Assembly: GCF_000340965.1 (NCBI RefSeq)
Contig: NZ_ANAY01000003.1
Location: 235,790-299,789 of the forward strand
Direction: 5' to 3'
DNA from: Nocardiopsis kunsanensis DSM 44524
GTDB lineage: Bacteria; Actinomycetota; Actinomycetes; Streptosporangiales; Streptosporangiaceae
DNA length: 64,000 bases
Every line of letters starts with the position of its first letter. The stretch's first letter is position 1. The notes under the pieces are model-generated. The model had not been told where the DNA came from and searched no databases. It saw only the letters and a program-made list of their open reading frames with translations. The position numbers and the translations under genes were made by a program. Shown piece by piece: positions 43,950 to 52,092 of the stretch.

Positions 43950-44106
43950 TCATTATGGTGACGGACGGCACCTTATCCCAACCGCTTCTGCGCGCCGCGA
44001 GCCGGGCGCACGAGCCGGTACCCGGCAGCGTGCGGGTGTCCGGGGCCTCGCTCAGGAGGGCGGCCGCAGCTGTACACGGCGGGTCCGCGCGTCCTACATT
44101 CCACTG

Positions 44107-45042
44107 ATGGACCTCGAACTCCGACACCTGCGCACCCTCTGCCTGCTGGCCGACACCGGCAGCGTGACCAGGGCCGCTGCAGCTCTGGCCACCTCGCAGC
44201 CGGCCCTGACCACGCAGCTGCAACGCATTGAGCGGGAGGTCGGCGGCCGCCTGTTCCACCGGGGGCGTTCGGGGGTCGAACCCACGGAGCTGGGCGAGTT
44301 CGTGCTGGTGCGCGCGCGTTCGGTGCTGTTGTCCATGGACGACCTCGTCCACGACATCAGTGCGCGGAGCGCCTCACCCCCGGTCCTGCGCGTAGGCGGG
44401 GTGGGACCGTTGACGATAGAGTTCTCCGAGCGCCTGCCCGAGATCTTTCCCCGCATACCGGTCCACGTGCGTACCGAGTACTCCCCCAAGCTGGTCACCG
44501 ACCTGGTCCGGGCCGGGCACCTGGACCTGGGAGCAGCGATCGACTACGTGGACCGGGACCTGTCCACGGACGGCCCGCTGGCCTGGGCGATGCTGGCGGT
44601 GGAACCGTTGCACGTGGCGCTGCAGACCGGGCACCCGGCGGCCGGTGCGGCGGCGGTGGCACTGGGCGACCTGGCGGACTCCCCGTGGGCGCTCACGCCC
44701 CCGGACGGGACCGGATGGCCGGAGTGTTTCTACCTGGCCTGCCAGCGGTCCGGGTTCGCACCTGAGGTGCCCTACCGTCTGCACGACCGGTCCGAGATCC
44801 GTGAACTGGTGGCGGCCGGGCGGGCGGTCGCACCGTGCCGGCCGGACTTCGGAACGGGGGACGGCGTGGTGGTGCGCAGGCTGGAGGGCGAACCGATCCA
44901 GCTGCGCCATCTGCTGGTGTGGCGGCGCGACGCCCCGGTGCAGCAGGCCTCGGACGCGGTCGTCCGCCTGGCCCGTGAGATTCTGGGGGCCGCGCGCCCG
45001 GCCGAGGACACCGGTCCGCCGCCGGGCACGTGCGCCGGCTGA
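44107..45042 (+). CDS. LysR family transcriptional regulator
   Basis: A 311-residue LysR regulator. N-terminal winged helix: LRHLRTLCLLADTGSVTRAAAAL then TSQPALTTQLQRIEREVGGRLFHR. The effector domain begins at PVLRVGGVGPLTIEFSERL and has the usual two-lobed pattern. The C-terminal 20 residues are a polar tail. LysR proteins usually act on a divergent gene, here the acyl-CoA dehydrogenase about 207 bp away. ATG 44107 has no strong ribosome site, hinting at leaderless or weak translation. Confidence 0.91.
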   Translation: MDLELRHLRTLCLLADTGSVTRAAAALATSQPALTTQLQRIEREVGGRLFHRGRSGVEPTELGEFVLVRARSVLLSMDDLVHDISARSASPPVLRVGGVGPLTIEFSERLPEIFPRIPVHVRTEYSPKLVTDLVRAGHLDLGAAIDYVDRDLSTDGPLAWAMLAVEPLHVALQTGHPAAGAAAVALGDLADSPWALTPPDGTGWPECFYLACQRSGFAPEVPYRLHDRSEIRELVAAGRAVAPCRPDFGTGDGVVVRRLEGEPIQLRHLLVWRRDAPVQQASDAVVRLAREILGAARPAEDTGPPPGTCAG

Positions 45043-45197
45043 GGCCCGGACCGGAGCGGTACCGTCCCCGCGGCCCAAGCACTACCTACTGGGCGGTAAG
45101 GTCCGTTTCACGTTCCCGAAGGGCCGGCGACCTGCCCCTGTGACGTGCCGTAACCGCCACCTGCACCAACTGTGGGGCCGGATGCGTCTCAGGTGCC

Positions 45198-45211
45198 TTA
45201 CTCTTCAGTAA
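45198..45211. promoter_or_regulatory. Inverted repeat TTACT-N4-AGTAA upstream of the solute-binding protein
   Basis: TTACT (45198-45202) and AGTAA (45207-45211), spacer CTTC, 115-130 bp before the solute-binding protein start. A closely related TACT-CTCC-AGTA repeat is found before the enoyl-CoA hydratase at 54816-54827, suggesting a shared regulator. Confidence 0.4.
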
Positions 45212-45325
45212 CGTAGTGGAGGGTCGGAGTTTCCCCCTCGTCCGCTCCCGAGCTATGTAACTTCCTCCTCCCCAGGGCCCGCTGCGCCCCCGCGGAGAAG
45301 GCACGATCGAGTTCAGGACAACACC

Positions 45326-46627
45326 ATGCGAGCACTGAGACTCTTCGCCCCCGTCCTGGCCGTAGCACTCATCGCCACGGGTTGTGGCTTGGGCGACGGG
45401 GGTTCAGAGAGCGACACCAATACGCAGGGCGTCACCGACGACACCGTGGTCATCGGGACCCACCAGCCGTTGACCGGGCCGGCCTCCCCCGGTTTCCGCA
45501 ACGTCTCCACCGGCGCACGTGCCGTCTTCGACTACATCAACGAGAACGGCGGTATCCACGGCCGCCGTATCGACTACCAGGTCCAGGACGACTCCTTCGA
45601 CCCCGCCCAGACCATGGAAGCCACCGACGCACTCGTGGAGGAGCACGAGATCTTCGCGATGCTCGGCGGCTTGGGGACCCCTACTCACGAGGCGGTCATC
45701 GACGAGCTCAACGAGCAAGGCATCCCCGACCTGTTCGTCTCCTCCGGCACCCTGCAGTGGGACCAGCCCTCGGTCTACCCCTACAGCTACGGCTTCCAGG
45801 TGGATTACACCAAGGAGACCAAGATCCAGGCCCAGTACCTGGCGGAGAACTACTCCGGTGAGGACGTCGGGCTGCTCTACCAGAACGACGACGTGGGACC
45901 CTCCACGCACGCCGGTATGGAGCAGTACCTCATCGACGACATCGTGACCTACGAGTCCTACGACCCCAGGGTCCCCGAGCTGGCCGGACAGGTCGCCGGA
46001 CTCAAGAGCAGCGGCGCCGACGTGGCGGTGTGCTCGTGCATGCCCTCCTACCTCGCTCTGGCCATCACCGAGGCCGCCTCCATCGGGTACGAACCCCAGT
46101 GGGTGTCCCCGTCCTGGGGCGGCGACGTCGAGGTCATCACCGAGCTCATCGAGGAGAACGCCGAGGGCACACCGGCCGAGGACGTCCCGCCCGATACCTT
46201 CCTGGACGGCCTCATCATCACCTCGTTCCTGCCGATGGTCGGCCAGACCGACGACCCGTGGATCGAGTTCTTCCAGGAGATCCACGACGAGTACAACTCC
46301 GGCACCCTCTTCGCCGACACCACGGTCTACGGCATGGTCCAGGCGGTCCTGTTCGCCCAGGTACTCATGGAGGTCGGCCCCGACCTGGGCCGCGAGGAGC
46401 TGATCCGGACCCTGGAGTCCCAGGAGTGGCAGGGCCCGGGCCTGGTGCCGTTCAGGGCCTCCGAGAACGACCACAGCGGTTACGCCGGGGTCATGGTCGT
46501 GCAGCACAACGCGGGTGGCCAGCCCGAGGTACTCCAGGAGCCGATGATCACCGACAGTGACGGCGGCGAGATCATGGACTTCGAGATGGAGCGCCCCGCT
46601 CCCGAGGACGTCGAACTGTTCAACTGA
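45326..46627 (+). CDS. ABC transporter substrate-binding lipoprotein (branched-chain amino acid type)
   Basis: A 433-residue lipoprotein of the periplasmic-binding-protein 6 (LivJ-like) group. Signal peptide MRALRLFAPVLAVALIATGC with lipobox IATGC, Cys20 lipidated. Mature part begins DTVVIGTHQPLTGPASPGFRNVSTG-like, with INENGGIHGRRIDY and FAMLGGLGTPTHEAV, all standard for LivJ-type receptors. It should bind an amino acid, amide, or related small ligand. No permease or ATPase gene is near, so it is an orphan receptor here. AGGA lies 7 bases before the ATG. A 50-nt perfect palindrome follows the stop. Confidence 0.92.
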   Translation: MRALRLFAPVLAVALIATGCGLGDGGSESDTNTQGVTDDTVVIGTHQPLTGPASPGFRNVSTGARAVFDYINENGGIHGRRIDYQVQDDSFDPAQTMEATDALVEEHEIFAMLGGLGTPTHEAVIDELNEQGIPDLFVSSGTLQWDQPSVYPYSYGFQVDYTKETKIQAQYLAENYSGEDVGLLYQNDDVGPSTHAGMEQYLIDDIVTYESYDPRVPELAGQVAGLKSSGADVAVCSCMPSYLALAITEAASIGYEPQWVSPSWGGDVEVITELIEENAEGTPAEDVPPDTFLDGLIITSFLPMVGQTDDPWIEFFQEIHDEYNSGTLFADTTVYGMVQAVLFAQVLMEVGPDLGREELIRTLESQEWQGPGLVPFRASENDHSGYAGVMVVQHNAGGQPEVLQEPMITDSDGGEIMDFEMERPAPEDVELFN

Positions 46628-46630
46628 CCG

Positions 46631-46680
46631 CGCAGGACGTGTGGGCCTCCCGGCCGGCCGGGAGGCCCACACGTCCTGCG
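46631..46680. terminator. 50-nt perfect palindrome, bidirectional terminator
   Basis: Arms 46631-46655 and 46656-46680 are exact reverse complements with no spacer, 25 bp each. It begins 4 bases after the stop of the solute-binding protein gene and ends 50 bases before the stop of the convergent sensor kinase. As RNA it gives an extremely stable hairpin with a tight loop; as DNA it can extrude a cruciform. Confidence 0.85.
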
Positions 46681-46730
46681 GTGCCGGCCCTCGCTCCCTC
46701 CCCGACCCCGGGGAAGCAGTTCCGCACCGC

Positions 46731-48167
46731 TCACTTCCCGTTCTCCGGTGAGGCCAGGGGCAAGCGGACGGTGAAGAGCGCGCCTCCCAGCAACTCGCTG
46801 TGTCCCGCCGTGAGGGTGCCACCGTGGACCCGCACGATCTCCCGGGAGATGGGCAGCCCCAGCCCGCTGCCGCCGGGGTCCAGCTCCTTGGACTCCGACA
46901 AGCGGGCGAAACGTTCGAAGACACGCTCGCGGTCCTGCTCGGGCACGCCCGAGCCGTCGTCGTGCACCTCCACCACGGCGCTGTCCCCCTCCCGCCCGAC
47001 GTAGAGATCGATACGGCCCCGCGCGTGGCGTTCGGCGTTGGTGACCAGGTTGGTGAGCACCCGCACCATCCTCAGACGGTTGACCTCGGCACGGACGGGC
47101 TCCGAGGTGTGGGTGCGCAGCCCCGGGTACCGGCGGTGGTCGGAGAATTCGGTGGTGATCAGTTCGGTCAGGTCCACACGTTCACGCGAAGCCGATGCGC
47201 CGGTCTCCACCCGGGCCAGTTCGAGCAGATCGAAGACGATGTTCTCGAGGCGCTCGGTGTCCGAGAGCAGGCCGGTGAGCAGGCGTTCCCGAGCGCGCGC
47301 GTCGGGTTCGGGGTCGGAGAGCTCCACCTCGAGCTTGGTGCGCATACCGGTGATGGGGCTGCGCAGTTCGTGGGAGGCGTCGGAGACGAAACGGCGCTGG
47401 CGGGTGACCGAGTCCTCCAAACGCTCCAGGCTCTCGTTCGCGGTACGCGCCAGTTCGGCGATCTCGTCGTCACTGTCGGGCACGGGGAGTCTGCGGTGCA
47501 GGTCGCTGGCGGTGATGTGCTCCATCTCCGAGCTGATGTTGCGCACCGGCCGCAGGGCCCGTCCCACTCCGTACCAGAGCACGGCACCGGTGCCGACGGT
47601 CAGGAGGAGCGAGACGCCGACAAGCACGAACTCCAGGACGTTGGTGGAAAAGAACCCGGTGGTGCGCGAGGCGGCCAGGACCGTGACGTCACCGTAGGCC
47701 GAGTCGTCGACGGCGTACCCGACGACGCGGAAACAGTCCCCCTCCCGCACACCGGTGAGCTCGGTGCACACGGTCTCGGAGAGGCGGGGGTACTCGGCGT
47801 CGCCGGTGGGCTCCCCGGTGGGCTCCTCCGTGGTCACCGCCGGCAGGCCGCGCAGGGTGTCGCTGGCGGCAAGTACCTCACCGCTGTCGCGGTCCACGAC
47901 CTGCAGGCGCACGATCGGTTCGGTGGACGGGATCGGTCCTTCGTAACGCTGGGTCTCCACATGTGCAGCGACCTCGCGGGCGACGGCATCGACGCGTCCG
48001 GTGTTCCGGAGCCGGTCCAAGTCGCGGATCACCATCGAGCTGAACACCAGAAGAGCCACCATGAACAGGAAGAACGTCAACACGGAGCCGGCAGTGACCC
48101 GTGCGCGGATCGACCGTGGGCGCAGCCGCTCCAACACCCGGCCGATACGCTCGCTTCCCTGTGACAC
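46731..48167 (-). CDS. Sensor histidine kinase (HAMP, HisKA), orphan
   Basis: A 478-residue membrane kinase. TM1 at about 26-47 (GSVLTFFLFMVALLVFSSMVI), an extracytoplasmic sensor of about 130 residues with two Cys (VCTELTGVREGDCF), TM2 (VLEFVLVGVSLLLTVGTGAVL), a HAMP domain (RPVRNISSEMEHI), HisKA block RFVSDASHELRSPITGM with the phospho-His, and HATPase motifs LTNLVTNAERHA, DDGSGVP and GGSGLGLPISREIV. The paired Cys could make the sensor redox-responsive, which is inference. GTG 48167. No response regulator is adjacent on either side; the upstream neighbour is the TIGR03943 gene. Confidence 0.92.
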   Translation of the reverse strand: MSQGSERIGRVLERLRPRSIRARVTAGSVLTFFLFMVALLVFSSMVIRDLDRLRNTGRVDAVAREVAAHVETQRYEGPIPSTEPIVRLQVVDRDSGEVLAASDTLRGLPAVTTEEPTGEPTGDAEYPRLSETVCTELTGVREGDCFRVVGYAVDDSAYGDVTVLAASRTTGFFSTNVLEFVLVGVSLLLTVGTGAVLWYGVGRALRPVRNISSEMEHITASDLHRRLPVPDSDDEIAELARTANESLERLEDSVTRQRRFVSDASHELRSPITGMRTKLEVELSDPEPDARARERLLTGLLSDTERLENIVFDLLELARVETGASASRERVDLTELITTEFSDHRRYPGLRTHTSEPVRAEVNRLRMVRVLTNLVTNAERHARGRIDLYVGREGDSAVVEVHDDGSGVPEQDRERVFERFARLSESKELDPGGSGLGLPISREIVRVHGGTLTAGHSELLGGALFTVRLPLASPENGK

Positions 48168-48254
48168 TCGCCCATTGTCACTCAGAGCGACGATGATGCG
48201 GCGAACATACCGCGGTGTGGCGGGCTGTGCAGAGAAGAGGATCCGTCACCGGAG

Positions 48255-49070
48255 TCATTCGTAGGGGTCGGGCGGATCAGCGACCTCCTCGCGTTCCTGC
48301 GCCAGGAACCGGTGCTCGCTGACGTCGGTCAGCTCGCCCTCGGGCTCGTCCCAGGTACCGCGTACGGTCCACCAGGTGTCGGCTTCGGGAACCGGCCCGT
48401 CGTCGACGACCTCGACACGGTTGACCACGGCATCGGCCGCACAGCAGGCCATCTGCAAGCGCACCAGGTACCAGCTGCCCTCCTCGTCGGGGACGGCGAA
48501 GCCGGTGAGCTCGATCTCGCGACCGGCCATCTGCCGGTCCTCGTCGGTCCAGGCCCGCATGACGAACTCCTGCACGGCCATCTGTGCGGTCTCCCCGGGA
48601 CCGGCCTCAGCCAGGGCGTCCTCGAAACCCCCGGAGACGGTCTCCTCGGGGGGAGGGCCGGCGGAACCCCCGGTGGACTCCACGGTGTAGGAGCCCAACG
48701 CGGGCGGGGTGAGGACGAAGACGGCGGCGACCGGGAGCAGGAGGAGCCAGGCGACCCCGGGGGCGCCGGAGTGGTCGTGGCCGTGGCCGCCGTCGCCGTA
48801 CTCGGCGGCCACCGCACGGTCGTGGTCACGGGCACTGGTGTGGTGCTCGGGGGCACTGGTGCGGTGCTCGGGGGCCGTGTCCTGACTCTCTCCCCGCAAC
48901 TCGGCAACGACGACCAGGACGCCGAGGAGCACGGTGACCGCTCCGGCGGCGATGAGGAAAGGCCCGAAGCCCGCCTTGACCCAGTTGAGGTAGAGGTCGG
49001 TGGGCACCGTCGCGGTGAGGGCGGCCGCGCCGAGCAGGACGAGGGTGAGCCCTTGGGCGATGCGGTTCAC
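48255..49070 (-). CDS. TIGR03943 family membrane protein (YcgQ-like), partner of the permease
   Basis: A 271-residue protein with two N-terminal hydrophobic helices (LTLVLLGAAALTATV and LIAAGAVTVLLGVLVVVAEL), a His/Asp-rich cytoplasmic loop (EHRTSAPEHHTSARDHD and GHGHDHSG, possible metal binding), a third helix, and a C-terminal extracytoplasmic domain with a CC pair (QMACCAADAVV) and WYLVRLQ. This is the YcgQ/TIGR03943 partner found next to UPF0718 permeases. GTG 49070 overlaps the permease stop as GTGA. A role in metal, possibly zinc, handling is suggested by the His cluster and the upstream Zur-like box. Confidence 0.85.
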   Translation of the reverse strand: MNRIAQGLTLVLLGAAALTATVPTDLYLNWVKAGFGPFLIAAGAVTVLLGVLVVVAELRGESQDTAPEHRTSAPEHHTSARDHDRAVAAEYGDGGHGHDHSGAPGVAWLLLLPVAAVFVLTPPALGSYTVESTGGSAGPPPEETVSGGFEDALAEAGPGETAQMAVQEFVMRAWTDEDRQMAGREIELTGFAVPDEEGSWYLVRLQMACCAADAVVNRVEVVDDGPVPEADTWWTVRGTWDEPEGELTDVSEHRFLAQEREEVADPPDPYE

Positions 49071-50134
49071 AGCAGGAGCCCTCCGATCAGGAACGTGCAG
49101 ACCAGCCCGACGGCGAGGCAGAGCGGGGCGAATCGGGCCACGAACCGCCAACCGAAGACACCGGCCTGCATGGCGATGAGTTTGAGGTCGACGATGGGGC
49201 CGATCACCATGAAGGCGAGCTTGGCCGTGGGAGAGAAGTCGGTGAGGCTGACCGCCACGAAGGCGTCGGCCTCCGAACAGATCGACAGCAGGATCGCCAG
49301 TACCGCCAGGACCAGTACCGAGACGACGGGCGCATCGGCCACGGTCAGCAGCCACGAGCGCGGCACCATGACGTTGAGGGTGGCCGCGGCCAGGGCCCCC
49401 ACGACGAGGTAGCCGCCGGCGTGCATGATGTCGTGCAGCATCGACTCGCGGAAGATCCGGCCTCGGGAGGCGCCGGGTGTATGGGTGCGGGTGGGCAGGC
49501 GCAGCCAGTCCGCGCGGCCGAACCTGACCCAGATCCAGCCGATGACGACCGAGGCCGACAGCCCGGCCGCGAATCGGGCCAGCACCATCTCGGGTTGCCC
49601 GGCGAAGGCCACGGCCGTGGCGATCATGACGACGGGGTTGATGGAGGGCGCGGCCAGCAGGAAGGTCAGGGCCGCCGCGGGTGCGACCTCGCGTTTGATG
49701 AGGCTCCCGGCGATGGGCACGGACGCGCACTCGCACCCGGGCAGCAGGGCCCCGGACACACCCGCGACGGGCACGGCCCGTGCGGCGTTCTGCGGGATGA
49801 ACCTGCGGTAGGCCGAGGCCGGCACGAAAGCGGTGAGCGCGGCCGACAGGGCCACCCCGAAGACCAGGAACGGAAGGGCCTGGAAGGCGATCGCGGTGAA
49901 GACGGTGGCCCAGGCGAGGAAGGCCTGGTCGGTGAGCTCGTCGGTGAGCCAGGCATGGCCGGCGGCCATCGCGGTGATCAGGAGCGCGAACAACCAGACG
50001 GTGCCGGTCCTGCGGCTGCTGGTACTGCGCCCCCAGTCCGCCGGGGGCAGCTCGTCCCGATCGCTCCAGCCCTGGGCGATACTGTCGCCCAGGGCTGAGC
50101 CGGGGGTGGTCTCGTCTGAGAGCCGTTCGGACAC
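49067..50134 (-). CDS. UPF0718/YraQ-YcgR-like permease
   Basis: A 355-residue polytopic protein with about eight hydrophobic helices. The family signature is plain: ALPFLVFGVALSAALTAFVP, GALLPGCECASVPIAGSL (two Cys) and LLAAPSINPVVMIATAVAF. A late motif SICSEADAFVAVSL adds another Cys. Such permeases are of unproven substrate but are co-regulated with zinc genes in some actinobacteria. GTG 50134 has GGAG 8 bases upstream; a longer form from ATG 50173 is possible but lacks a ribosome site. A Zur-box-like palindrome lies 45-59 bp upstream. The next gene, TIGR03943, overlaps its stop. Confidence 0.87.
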   Translation of the reverse strand: MSERLSDETTPGSALGDSIAQGWSDRDELPPADWGRSTSSRRTGTVWLFALLITAMAAGHAWLTDELTDQAFLAWATVFTAIAFQALPFLVFGVALSAALTAFVPASAYRRFIPQNAARAVPVAGVSGALLPGCECASVPIAGSLIKREVAPAAALTFLLAAPSINPVVMIATAVAFAGQPEMVLARFAAGLSASVVIGWIWVRFGRADWLRLPTRTHTPGASRGRIFRESMLHDIMHAGGYLVVGALAAATLNVMVPRSWLLTVADAPVVSVLVLAVLAILLSICSEADAFVAVSLTDFSPTAKLAFMVIGPIVDLKLIAMQAGVFGWRFVARFAPLCLAVGLVCTFLIGGLLL

Positions 50135-50178
50135 AGCGGGTCTCCGTGGGGGTGGTTCAGGAACTCCACGCATAGTAC

Positions 50179-50193
50179 CGAAAACGATTTTCG
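50179..50193. promoter_or_regulatory. Zur-box-like operator of the permease/TIGR03943 operon
   Basis: CGAAAACGATTTTCG, with the palindromic core GAAAA-CGA-TTTTC at 50180-50192. It matches the actinobacterial Zur consensus TGAAAATGATTTTCA at 12 of 15 positions. Zur represses zinc-uptake genes when zinc is plentiful, so the operon downstream is probably induced by zinc starvation. Confidence 0.65.
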
Positions 50194-50226
50194 CTTGCGC
50201 ACCGAACGGGCCACCTGTGGACGGCC

Positions 50227-51891
50227 TCAGCGGGGCCCTGGGTCCTCCTCGCCGCCCCGGCCGGGGTTCTCCTCCTGCCCGTTCCCCTCGGGGTCCCCGA
50301 TACCGTCGGCGGGGGTGCCCTCCGAGGACACCCCCTCGGCACCGTCCTTCCCGCTCTCGACCTCGGCGCCGTCGGCCCGCCAGTCGCGCCCGTCGGTCTC
50401 TGATGCCGGGTCGGAGGGGGCCGGGCCCTCGGTCCGGTCGACGTCCTCGGGCAGGTGCCCGTGGGCCGGCCCCCAAGCGGTGACGTTCTCCAGGTCCGGC
50501 ATCTTGGCGAGGGTGAACTGCGGGTCGAGCCCGTACCTCAGTTGGCGGCTGTAGTCGGCCAGCAGACGGAAGGCGACCGGCGACAGCAGGGCCAGGGCGA
50601 TCAGGTTGAGGACGGCCATCACGCCCATGGAGATGTCGGCCATGCTCCAGATCACGGTCAGTGGGGCCACGCAGCCGATGAAGACCGACGCCAGGACCGC
50701 GTACCTGAAATAGGTCATGTGGTGCTGCTCGGCATCGAGGAACTGCAGATTGGACTCACCGTAGTAGTAGTTGCCCAGGACCGAGGTCCAGGCCAGCAGG
50801 AACATGATCACGGTCAGCGCATGCAGGGACCAGCCGCCCAGCGAGCCCTCCAGCCCCTCCTGCACGACCGCCACAGCCTGGTGGGCGCCCGGGTCGTAGA
50901 CCGAACCGTTGATGAGCACGACGAACGCGGTGACCGAACAGACCAGCCAGGTGTCGAAGTAGACCCCCAGGGACTGCACCAGCCCCTGCTTGGCCGGATG
51001 GGAGACCGAGGCGGTGGCGGCGGCGTTGGGGGCCGAGCCCAGGCCTCCCTCGTTGGAGAACATCCCGCGGCGCATGCCCTGCACGAGCGCGGTGCCCGCA
51101 CCGCCGGCGGCGAGCTCGCGGACCCCGAACGCGTGGCCGAGGATGTCACCCAGCACCCGCGGGACCTGGTCGATGTTGAGGGCGACCACGGCCAGCCCGA
51201 GCAGGAGGTAGAGGCCTGCCATGAGGGGCACCAGCCCCTGGGCGACCGTGGCGACACGGCGTACGCCGCCGAAGACGACCGCGGCGGTCAGCAGGGCCAG
51301 CACGACCCCTACGAGCGCGTCGATCCAAAAACCCCCGGTTCCCCCGCTCTCCTCCACGGAGGTCGTGATCGCCCCGGCCACGCCGTGGGCCTGCACGGAG
51401 CTGAAGACGATGCTGAAGGTGAGGGTGATCAGGACGGCGAAGAGCACCCCCGTCCATCGGCGGCCGAAGCCGTGGAGGATGTAGTAGGCCGGTCCGCCGC
51501 GGAAACCGGTGTGGGTACGCACCTTGTAGAGCTGGGCGAGAGTCGACTCCACGAAAGCGGCAGCGCCCAACAGCGCGGCCATGAGCCACATCCAGAACAC
51601 CGCGCCGGGCCCGCCCAGGATGATGGCCAGGGAGACGCCGATGATGTTGCCGGTACCCACCCGGGAGGCGGCCGAGATCGCGAAGGCCTGGAAGGAGGAG
51701 ATCTCCCGCCCTCCGTCGGGGGCCACCCCGGGGCTGCCGCTCAGGACACGGAACATCTCCGGGAGCAGCCGGAGTTGGACGAAACCGCTGCGCACGGTGA
51801 AGTAGAGGGCCAGAACGACCAGGAGCGGGATGACCAGGAAGCTCCAGAACAGGTCGTTGAGGCCCACGAGCAGGTCGTTGAGGACGTTCAC
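50227..51891 (-). CDS. Sodium:alanine symporter (AGCS family)
   Basis: A 554-residue amino acid carrier. Signatures of the AGCS family: FQAFAISAASRVGTGNIIGV, PGAVFWMWLMAALLGAA, FRGGPAYYILHGFGRRW, MRRGMFSNEGGLGSAPNAAA and LNLIALALLSPVAFRLLADY. About eleven hydrophobic helices. It should take up alanine or glycine with sodium. The last 90 residues are a long acidic, Gly/Glu/Asp-rich cytoplasmic tail that is unusual for the family and probably disordered. GTG 51891. It is separated from the helicase upstream by a terminator. Confidence 0.93.
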   Translation of the reverse strand: MNVLNDLLVGLNDLFWSFLVIPLLVVLALYFTVRSGFVQLRLLPEMFRVLSGSPGVAPDGGREISSFQAFAISAASRVGTGNIIGVSLAIILGGPGAVFWMWLMAALLGAAAFVESTLAQLYKVRTHTGFRGGPAYYILHGFGRRWTGVLFAVLITLTFSIVFSSVQAHGVAGAITTSVEESGGTGGFWIDALVGVVLALLTAAVVFGGVRRVATVAQGLVPLMAGLYLLLGLAVVALNIDQVPRVLGDILGHAFGVRELAAGGAGTALVQGMRRGMFSNEGGLGSAPNAAATASVSHPAKQGLVQSLGVYFDTWLVCSVTAFVVLINGSVYDPGAHQAVAVVQEGLEGSLGGWSLHALTVIMFLLAWTSVLGNYYYGESNLQFLDAEQHHMTYFRYAVLASVFIGCVAPLTVIWSMADISMGVMAVLNLIALALLSPVAFRLLADYSRQLRYGLDPQFTLAKMPDLENVTAWGPAHGHLPEDVDRTEGPAPSDPASETDGRDWRADGAEVESGKDGAEGVSSEGTPADGIGDPEGNGQEENPGRGGEEDPGPR

Positions 51892-52028
51892 GCTTTCCCC
51901 TTCAGGTGGCGTGCGGTCCCGAATGCGGGAATCGGGGTTTCCCGCAACTGTCCACGCCCGGGCCCCTCGATTCGGACTCGAACACGCGAATGCACGGTAA
52001 AGGAGCGCAAAACACCGCTGGGAAAAGG

Positions 52029-52073
52029 CCGAAGGGGCCCGCCCCGGCTCCTGGCCGGGACGGACCCCTTCGG
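52029..52073 (-). terminator. Intrinsic terminator of the DEAD-box helicase
   Basis: Arms CCGAAGGGG and CCCCTTCGG (9 bp) continue through CCG/CGG and CCCGGC/GCCGGG with two symmetrical 1-nt mismatches around the loop CAGGA. On the minus strand it is followed by CCTTTTCCC. It starts 20 bases after the helicase stop. Confidence 0.75.
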
Positions 52074-52092
52074 TGCTGCTGCTGAGTCGCGC

